From contig NZ_LTAW01000006.1 in assembly GCF_001639725.1 (NCBI RefSeq), forward strand, positions 62,001 through 126,000: DNA of 64,000 nt, written 5' to 3'. Shown in pieces: positions 57,840-64,000 of this stretch; the first letter of the stretch is position 1; every line of letters begins with the position of its first letter. The stretch comes from Marinomonas atlantica. Lineage in GTDB: Bacteria > Pseudomonadota > Gammaproteobacteria > Pseudomonadales > Marinomonadaceae. The notes beneath the pieces are model-generated. The model saw only the letters and a program-made list of their open reading frames with translations. It ran no database searches and was not told where the DNA came from. The translations under genes and the position numbers were made by a program.

Positions 57840-58688
57840 ATGTACGAGGAGGCAGGTAACTCAAACCTACTTATGCTACTCAACACCGCGGTTTATCCAT
57901 TTCTGGCTGCTGCGGCTATTACTGTACTTGGCAAATTCAGCAGACGCATTAGCCTTCTAGGCTTAGCTGCTGGCTTTCTCGTTGCATTAAGCCTGATTCA
58001 TTCAGGCTTAAACCTCCCTCCGAGCAAAGCACTGGACTTCCTGACAATCAGTGTATTATTAGGCTTATTGATTAGCTACTTTCGCCAAGCGAAGATCGGC
58101 TTCAAGGCCCGAAACAGCATCACTTTTGTTGCCTTGTTTGTCAGTTTTTACTGTTTGCTAAACCCAGTATTAAAGCATCAAGGTCAGCCATTAAGCTTCG
58201 CTTGGGCCGCTATCAGCGCGCTGCTTGTGCTGTTTGTATTCGGACTGCAAAAGCACACGTCTGACACAAAACATTCTCACGCCGCCATGACGTCTCTTGC
58301 TATCATTGCAGGTACAACGGCGCCAGTTGTTTCGATTGGTGGTAGCCTATTGATTGGTCAGCTATTAGGGGGCTTTGCGGCGAGTGTAGTGGGCTTTGTA
58401 CTGATTCAGAAGTTTATCGTTAAGCAGTCTAGCTTACCGGGATTACTGATTGGCTCATTCATTTTGTCCGGCTTATTAGCTCAAGCTCATATATTAGCTG
58501 ACTTGCCACTGTGGACGATGCTGATTGCCTATTTTGCTTTATTAACCAACATAGCCAGCAACTTACTAATAAAAGAAGACGGCTCAGCATGGTCGACTGT
58601 TATCTCTATTATTCCGCAAACTGTGATCAGCGTCGCTATTGCTGGTCTGTCACTTTGGTCAATTTGGCCTGAAAGTAGCCTATATTAG
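57840..58688 (+). CDS. Unrecognised polytopic membrane protein
   Basis: 282 aa, about nine hydrophobic helices, no charged catalytic motif. It follows yceI by 12 nt with AGGAG ahead of its ATG, so the two are almost certainly co-transcribed. Family unknown. Its link to YceI suggests a role with lipid or quinone at the inner membrane, but this is inference only. Confidence 0.75.
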   Translation: MYEEAGNSNLLMLLNTAVYPFLAAAAITVLGKFSRRISLLGLAAGFLVALSLIHSGLNLPPSKALDFLTISVLLGLLISYFRQAKIGFKARNSITFVALFVSFYCLLNPVLKHQGQPLSFAWAAISALLVLFVFGLQKHTSDTKHSHAAMTSLAIIAGTTAPVVSIGGSLLIGQLLGGFAASVVGFVLIQKFIVKQSSLPGLLIGSFILSGLLAQAHILADLPLWTMLIAYFALLTNIASNLLIKEDGSAWSTVISIIPQTVISVAIAGLSLWSIWPESSLY

Positions 58689-58697
58689 GCTACTTTT
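58672..58697 (+). terminator. Terminator after the yceI operon
   Basis: AAAGTAGCC, TATATTA, GGCTACTTTT: a 9-bp stem with a short T-run, overlapping the last codons of the membrane gene. Confidence 0.7.
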
Positions 58698-58713
58698 ATG
58701 ATCTGTCACTCTA

Positions 58714-59127
58714 CTAACCCTTGAAAATTGAACGATTGGATCGCCAAAAAGGCAGTATAAAAGCAGCGATTAAGCAGCTAATTAAACCAAACGACAGTAG
58801 ATACCCCACACTCATATCAGAAAAACTTACAAATAATCCGACAAAGAAGATATTAGGTAGTACAACAAACAACCAACTACTGATTGTTAAGACTAACCTT
58901 TCAAAGCTAGAACGTAGATTCGTTTTTGCCAACAACCAAGCACTAAAGTAAGTATACACAAACAACGCAATACAAAAACCAAACATAGTTTCTGCTGACA
59001 TGCCCTCCAAGCTACTACCTTCTACTGCATGTTTAATGTCTGCCGGTGCAGCTGAATACCATATTGCGCCAGCCAACAACTGTATAACATACACTAAAAA
59101 AATCGCCTTGAAGTTCACTTTAAACAC
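58714..59127 (-). CDS. Small membrane protein, DUF1761-like
   Basis: 137 aa, four hydrophobic helices. The early GAIWYSAA recalls the WYS motif of DUF1761-type proteins, but the match is partial. GTG start at 59127 or GTG 59118. No function can be given. Confidence 0.55.
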   Translation of the reverse strand: MFKVNFKAIFLVYVIQLLAGAIWYSAAPADIKHAVEGSSLEGMSAETMFGFCIALFVYTYFSAWLLAKTNLRSSFERLVLTISSWLFVVLPNIFFVGLFVSFSDMSVGYLLSFGLISCLIAAFILPFWRSNRSIFKG

Positions 59128-59153
59128 ACCCCGATCTTTCTTAACCTACTCCA

Positions 59154-60014
59154 TCAAGCTGATGGAAAACGGTGAAGCTCTTTGATTAAAGCTCTTAGCA
59201 CTGGGCGCCAAGAACGCTGTTTTATGCCATAGTGACCAAAAATCTTACGACACGACAATGACTGCCGTTTAATGTCCGTCGCCATTTCTAGAGCACTCGC
59301 TGTATCCCCCATGTTTTCAAGTACTGCTTGGGCCTTGTCATCAAACTGACTGGCTGTGGTCAAAACCGCTTCCACTAATCCCATCCAGCTGATCTCTTCA
59401 GAACAACAATAGTGATACACCCCTGTATTCAGAGCTCCGTAATGACGCTGCTTAACAATTGAAAGCAATACTCGCGCCACATCTGACACAGGTGTTGGAC
59501 AGCCAATTGCCGTATCATGGAACTCAATAGAGGCGCCGGAGCGTACTAAATTAATCGTATTTGCAATAAAATCATCTTGAGCTCCGCTAAACAGCCATCC
59601 AGTCCGCAGAACGATGTGACGCTCTGATGCCAACACTTTCTGCTCTGCACTAATTAACCTTTTTGCGAAGCGACTGCGAGCATCTGGTTCATCTGTTTCT
59701 AAGTAAGAAGACTCTTTCTCTCCCAAAAATACCTGAACACCACTCAACATATAAAATAGCGGACAAGTTTCATTACTTAGCAATGCATCCAGCTGTCCTA
59801 AATACACGTCATAATCATTCTGTGATGCACTTCGAAGTGAGTGTGCATCAATGATGGCATCACAAAAGTTATCATCCAATACACTAGAAGAAGACAATCG
59901 ATTGATCACTTCATGACAAGGTATTTCCAGCCAATCAAAGTCAAAATCATTATCGTAATAATTTCGAATCGCTCGGCCTAGCTCTGTATCACTACCAAGC
60001 AATACCACACGCAT
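59154..60014 (-). CDS. NAD(P)-binding sugar-nucleotide reductase-like protein (RmlD-like)
   Basis: 287 aa from ATG 60014; the frame continues upstream to 60107 inside tatD, and a TTG at 60044 with AAGG upstream is also possible. MRVVLLGSDTELGRAIRNYY is a Rossmann start, with VLRTGWLFSG and a later PTPVSDVARVLL as in RmlD-like proteins. The usual YxxxK appears as a less clear motif, so activity is uncertain. No dTDP-rhamnose genes surround it; its place after tatD gives little help. Confidence 0.78.
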   Translation of the reverse strand: MRVVLLGSDTELGRAIRNYYDNDFDFDWLEIPCHEVINRLSSSSVLDDNFCDAIIDAHSLRSASQNDYDVYLGQLDALLSNETCPLFYMLSGVQVFLGEKESSYLETDEPDARSRFAKRLISAEQKVLASERHIVLRTGWLFSGAQDDFIANTINLVRSGASIEFHDTAIGCPTPVSDVARVLLSIVKQRHYGALNTGVYHYCCSEEISWMGLVEAVLTTASQFDDKAQAVLENMGDTASALEMATDIKRQSLSCRKIFGHYGIKQRSWRPVLRALIKELHRFPSA

Positions 60015-60048
60015 AGGCGCATTAATATTTTCAGGAGTTGTCAATTTG

Positions 60049-60819
60049 TTATACCTTATTCCAATTTGGCAAAACTCTTTGTAGGTTTGCACTGGTGAAG
60101 CGAGCAATATCCGCTACACTTTGCTGACGCAATTCAGCAACGACTCGTACGATATCAACCACTCGTAACGGTGTATTCACTTGCCCTTGATAACCACTTA
60201 CGGGCATATCTGGAGAATCAGTCTCCAATACAAAATCTTCATCCGCTAAAGCCTGCAGGACTTTTCGAGCTTTTTGAGCCCTTGGATAAGTCACTGTGCC
60301 ACCAATCCCAAGCACAAAGCCCAATTCTATAAATCTTTTGGCTTGCTCTAAGCTACCATTAAAAGCATGCACAATACCTCCTTGGCTAAAACGAGTCTGA
60401 CGTAGCACTTTTAATAGATCGTCCTCGCTCTTTCGTGCGTGCAAAATAACAGGAAGATGGTGACTTTGGGCCATATTCAGCTGAGCTAACAATACCTCAT
60501 ACTGCAAATCATAGTCTGGCATTCTAGGCCACTTATCTAAACCAATCTCGCCAACAGCCACTACTTTATGGCTCGATAAGGCGGTTTCAAGCTGTTTTAA
60601 GTGCTCATGCTCAAATTTATCTAAAAAATAAGGGTGTAAGCCCAACGCCACGCTTATTTCAGAGTGTTGTTTTGCTAAATCCACGATACCAGCCCATGAT
60701 CTAGCGGTGGTACTTGGCACTATAAAATGCTCGACCCCCGCTGATCGACTGTCTGCCAGTAGTGCAGACAAATCCTTAAAAACAGCAAAATCGAGATGGC
60801 AATGTGTATCAATTAACAT
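60049..60819 (-). CDS. TatD-family metal-dependent hydrolase
   Basis: 256 aa. The metal-binding HxH (IDTHCHLDF) opens the protein; the remaining ligands lie in VGEIGLDKW, VILHARKSEDD, GIVHAFNGS and LETDSPDMP. The TatD/YcfH/YjjV group includes DNA 3' exonucleases and tRNA-processing enzymes; YjjV-like is the closest by eye. ATG 60819. Confidence 0.92.
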   Translation of the reverse strand: MLIDTHCHLDFAVFKDLSALLADSRSAGVEHFIVPSTTARSWAGIVDLAKQHSEISVALGLHPYFLDKFEHEHLKQLETALSSHKVVAVGEIGLDKWPRMPDYDLQYEVLLAQLNMAQSHHLPVILHARKSEDDLLKVLRQTRFSQGGIVHAFNGSLEQAKRFIELGFVLGIGGTVTYPRAQKARKVLQALADEDFVLETDSPDMPVSGYQGQVNTPLRVVDIVRVVAELRQQSVADIARFTSANLQRVLPNWNKV

Positions 60820-60880
60820 GCACAGAGATTACATCAACACATCACAAGTCTCTAGCAGGAACAGCGGTAGGATTGTAAAA

Positions 60881-60906
60881 AAGCCGCGCAGATAGCGCGG
60901 CTTTTT
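60881..60906 (-). terminator. Terminator after pckA
   Basis: AAGCCGCGC, AGATA, GCGCGGCTT, a 9-bp G/C-rich stem with T-runs on both sides. It lies 26 nt after the pckA stop. Confidence 0.93.
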
Positions 60907-60931
60907 CGTAAAGCTAAAGTAAGATGAGATT

Positions 60932-62485
60932 TTACAATTTTGGACCTGCGTTTATGATCTCTTCTGATACCGTCTCAAACTTCTTAAAGTTTTCAACGAA
61001 CTGAGAGATAAGGCCTTTTGCATGCTCATCATAAGACGCTTTGTCTTCCCAAGTGTCGCGAGGGTTCAACAATACAGAATCTACACCTTCAACATGTGTT
61101 GGAATATCAACATTCAACTGATCTAGATGCTTTGTTTCCACATCGACTAAAGCACCTGACTGGATCGCAGCAATCACTGCACGCGTTGTAGGAATACTGA
61201 ATCGCTTACCGCCTTTACCGTGAGCGCCACCAGTCCAACCTGTATTTACTAGGTATACTTTACTGCCGAATTGCTCAATACGTTTCATCAAAAGGTCTGC
61301 ATAAACATCTGCTGAACGAGGGAAGAATGGCGCACCAAAGCACGTTGAAAACGTTGACTTGATACCACTACCTGCGCCCATTTCCGTTGAGCCTACTAAC
61401 GCTGTGTAACCACTTAGGAAGTGGTACGCTGCCGCTTGCTTGCTTAGTACAGATACTGGAGGTAACACACCTGTTAAATCACATGTTAGGAAAATTACCG
61501 CATTTGGTTCACCTGCGCGGTTATGCTCAGAGCGCTTATCGACACTTGTCAGTGGGTAACCAGCACGGCCATTTTGGGTAAGTGAAGTATCTGAGTAATC
61601 AGCCTCACGAGACTCATTCATCACAACGTTTTCTAGAATCGTTCCAAACTTGATCGCTTTCCAGATAACGGGTTCATTTTTCTCTGAAAGGTCGATCGTT
61701 TTCGCGTAACAGCCGCCTTCAATATTGAAAACCGTACCTACACCCCAACCATGCTCATCATCACCAATAAGGAAACGTGATTCATCAGCAGACAATGTCG
61801 TTTTACCCGTACCAGACAGGCCGAAAAATAGTGTCACATCGCCATCAGAGCCAACGTTCGCCGCACAGTGCATTGGCAACACATCGTGAGCAGGCAATAG
61901 GTAGTTCTGAACCGAGAACATTGCTTTCTTCATTTCTCCGGCATAGCGCATGCCAGCGATTAGAACTTTACGCTCTTTAAAGTTAAGAATGACACAACCA
62001 TCAGAATTCGTACCATCGCGCTCAGGCTGGCATTCAAACGTTGGTACGTTCAAGATTTGCCATTCGCCCTTATCAGATGGGTTGTATGATTCTGGGTTAA
62101 TAAACAAGTTACGACCAAACAAATGCTGCCAAGCTGTTTCTGTACGCATTTGAACTGGAATGTAGTAATCATCACCCGCCCCTACATGAACATCAGATAG
62201 GTAGGATTTCTTAGCGTTTAAATACGCCTCAACACGATCCCATAAAGGTGCAAACTTTTCTTCAGGAAATGGGCGGTTAACGGCTCCCCAGTGGATCGTT
62301 TCTTTTGTTGTATCTTCTTCTACTATAAAGCGATCCATTGGAGAACGACCGGTACGAGCACCTGTCTCGACTACCAGCGCGCCGGTATCTGCCAGAACAC
62401 CTTCACCATCTACAAGCGCATTTTCAACGAGCTGTGCAGTATTCAAATTACGCAGAATCATTTGGTCGTTAGTTCTGTTGTTCAT
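60932..62485 (-). CDS. pckA: Phosphoenolpyruvate carboxykinase (ATP) PckA
   Basis: 517 aa. ATP-dependent class: P-loop [13 protein letters not shown], the kinase-2-like [31 protein letters not shown] and [11 protein letters not shown]. It turns oxaloacetate into PEP for gluconeogenesis. ATG 62485 has AGAGGA 10 nt upstream. Monocistronic, with its own terminator. Confidence 0.97.
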   Translation of the reverse strand: MNNRTNDQMILRNLNTAQLVENALVDGEGVLADTGALVVETGARTGRSPMDRFIVEEDTTKETIHWGAVNRPFPEEKFAPLWDRVEAYLNAKKSYLSDVHVGAGDDYYIPVQMRTETAWQHLFGRNLFINPESYNPSDKGEWQILNVPTFECQPERDGTNSDGCVILNFKERKVLIAGMRYAGEMKKAMFSVQNYLLPAHDVLPMHCAANVGSDGDVTLFFGLSGTGKTTLSADESRFLIGDDEHGWGVGTVFNIEGGCYAKTIDLSEKNEPVIWKAIKFGTILENVVMNESREADYSDTSLTQNGRAGYPLTSVDKRSEHNRAGEPNAVIFLTCDLTGVLPPVSVLSKQAAAYHFLSGYTALVGSTEMGAGSGIKSTFSTCFGAPFFPRSADVYADLLMKRIEQFGSKVYLVNTGWTGGAHGKGGKRFSIPTTRAVIAAIQSGALVDVETKHLDQLNVDIPTHVEGVDSVLLNPRDTWEDKASYDEHAKGLISQFVENFKKFETVSEEIINAGPKL

Positions 62486-62983
62486 CTTGCTAAAGTCCTC
62501 TGGAACAAAACGGTTACATTATGTTTTTTAAAATTATTATTTGGGGTTAAATCTATAGTAACAAATCAATCTAAAAAAAAATATTGATATAACAAAGTGT
62601 TATTTTATTTCAGAAAACCTTTAACGAATTACGCACAAGCAATTGATTAATAACAACTTAATAGAGAAAACTGTTGATTCCGAATATTGTACATACTGTA
62701 AAAAACCTATATTTATGAAAAAAAATTACAGTAGCGTTTTTTTATTACGCTTATTGATAGCGTATAACCACAAGCCCCATATTTTTATGCTTTTTTAGAA
62801 GTAACCACTATTTCGTCATTATTACTCGAAATTGCGCTTATTCTCGGCTAAAATGCCCGCCATAATTATTAACTTCCACAATAATTCAACTTTTAACCTG
62901 CCCATCAGTCGGCTGGATAGCCCCAGTTCATGGTAGGATTCTTTCTAACCTTCCCCGTTCGAAACAAAGGTAGACCTAAAGCT
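62486..62983. other. AT-rich intergenic region between pckA and gnd
   Basis: About 500 bp without a credible ORF. It carries the divergent promoters of pckA and gnd. A TAAAAT -10 about 130 nt before gnd is visible but has no good -35. No terminator, tRNA or sRNA-like unit was convincing. Confidence 0.5.
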
Positions 62984-64000
62984 ATGCAAAACGTGAATCA
63001 GAGCTGCGACATCGGATTCGTTGGCCTAGGAGTAATGGGCAAAAACTTAGCCCTAAATCTGGCTGACCACGGTTATCGCGTTGCGGGTTTTGATCTCGAC
63101 ACAGATAAAGTGAACGACGTTTTAAACACTGAAGCAAAAGAACGTCCGAACTCCATCGATGAAGCGAGAATCATTGGTTGTGACAACATTAAGCAAATGC
63201 TCGATATGCTAGTGAGTCCACGAGTCATCGTAGTGTTGGTTCCTGCGGGTGATCCTGTTGATGCAGTTTGCCAAAGTTTAATAGATGCAGGCCTAAGCCC
63301 TGAAGACATTGTTGTTGACTGTGGCAACAGCCAGTGGACAGACACCATTCGCCGAGAAAGTGATTACAAAGACAAATTCAAATTTTTTGGTACGGCCGTA
63401 TCAGGTGGCGAAGTAGGTGCTCGATTTGGTCCTTCTTTAATGCCTGGCGGCGACGCGGACTCATGGAAATACCTACAACCAATGTGGGAAGCTGTTGCAG
63501 CCAAAGTTGATGAGAACGGTAAACCAATTGAATCACGCACACCAGGACAGCCAGTGAAAGAAGGCGAACCATGTACCGCTTATCTTGGGCCAAATGGTGC
63601 TGGCCACTTCGTAAAAATGGTTCACAACGGTATCGAATATGCCGATATGCAGCTTATTTGTGAAGCTTACCATTTGCTACGCTCACTTTTAGGCTATGAG
63701 CCTGCTGAAATCGGTAAACTGTTTGAGAAATGGAACCAAGGCATCCTTAATAGCTACCTTGTCGAAATATCTGCCGACATTTTGCAACAGTATGATGAGA
63801 AAACAGGCGCCCCACTTGTCGATATGATCCTAGACAGTGCCGGTCAAAAAGGCACAGGTCGCTGGACATCGATTAGCGCAACGCAAATGGGCGTTCCCGC
63901 CGGCATTATTAGCGAATCAGTGTATGCGCGAGCGTTAAGCACACTAACTGCTGAACGTGAAAAAGCAGCGGGCTTCTTAATCGCCGATGTCGAAACGTCT
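62984..64000 (+). CDS. gnd: 6-phosphogluconate dehydrogenase, decarboxylating (3' end beyond window)
   Basis: 339 codons are visible and the frame is still open at the right edge; the full protein is normally about 470-480 aa. NADP-binding GFVGLGVMGKNLALNLADHG, the GTAVSGGEVGARFGPSLMPGG loop and KMVHNGIEYADMQLI are characteristic. It makes ribulose-5-phosphate and NADPH in the pentose phosphate pathway. ATG 62984. Confidence 0.96.
   Translation, partial: MQNVNQSCDIGFVGLGVMGKNLALNLADHGYRVAGFDLDTDKVNDVLNTEAKERPNSIDEARIIGCDNIKQMLDMLVSPRVIVVLVPAGDPVDAVCQSLIDAGLSPEDIVVDCGNSQWTDTIRRESDYKDKFKFFGTAVSGGEVGARFGPSLMPGGDADSWKYLQPMWEAVAAKVDENGKPIESRTPGQPVKEGEPCTAYLGPNGAGHFVKMVHNGIEYADMQLICEAYHLLRSLLGYEPAEIGKLFEKWNQGILNSYLVEISADILQQYDEKTGAPLVDMILDSAGQKGTGRWTSISATQMGVPAGIISESVYARALSTLTAEREKAAGFLIADVETS

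Overview
The window reads as chromosome of a motile Gram-negative gammaproteobacterium with moderate G+C. The flagellar order (a FleQ-type gene, then fleS-fleR-fliEFGHIJ) is the Pseudomonas order. The biotin, thiamine, heptose/LPS, FabY and Lon genes would fit a marine Oceanospirillales genus such as Marinomonas. That placement is an inference from gene content and protein character; no rRNA is present to test it. No tRNA, rRNA, CRISPR array, insertion sequence or prophage was seen. The window cuts one gene at each end.

Left end to 14 kb (all minus strand): a flagellar regulatory and basal-body cluster. In transcription order it holds a 156-aa FleQ-like protein without an AAA+ domain, the sensor kinase FleS, the sigma-54 activator FleR, and then fliE, F, G, H, I and J. 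These are followed without a break by two unrecognised genes (573 and 577 aa), a STAS anti-sigma antagonist, and a response-regulator/PP2C/ATPase protein of the HsbR type. The tail of the cluster therefore looks like a partner-switching signalling module attached to the flagellar export operon.

14 to 21 kb: biotin synthesis. bioB-F-H-C-D runs leftward; comF and bioA run rightward. A BirA-box-like inverted repeat overlaps a good sigma-70 promoter for bioB and lies inside the start of comF. 21 to 26 kb: an Aer-type receptor, dnaB, and the ribosomal operon rpsF-rpsR-(DUF2232-like)-rplI with its terminator and a promoter with a G/C-rich start region. 26 to 31.5 kb: two convergent EamA transporters, then thiBPQ behind a clear TPP riboswitch.

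31.5 to 43.5 kb: envelope polysaccharide genes. waaA, msbA and hldE run leftward. An AGE-family sugar epimerase, hldD, waaF and a WaaE-like glycosyltransferase run rightward. A GT4, a GT9 and ugd run leftward. Together they make and transfer Kdo and heptose, flip lipid A-core, and modify the core.

43.5 to 64 kb: mixed housekeeping genes. They include a 3-mercaptopyruvate sulfurtransferase, TlyA, a MATE pump, Lon, a LysE exporter overlapping a RutR-like TetR gene, a diguanylate cyclase, a glutathionyl-hydroquinone reductase-like GST, Bax, FabY, a LysR/YceI divergent pair, TatD, pckA and the start of gnd. Between the tetR and diguanylate cyclase genes lies a promoter-to-terminator unit of about 148 nt with no ORF, a candidate small RNA.

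Most promising for follow-up: the two unknown genes joined to the HsbA/HsbR-like module, the FleQ protein lacking AAA+, and the candidate small RNA.
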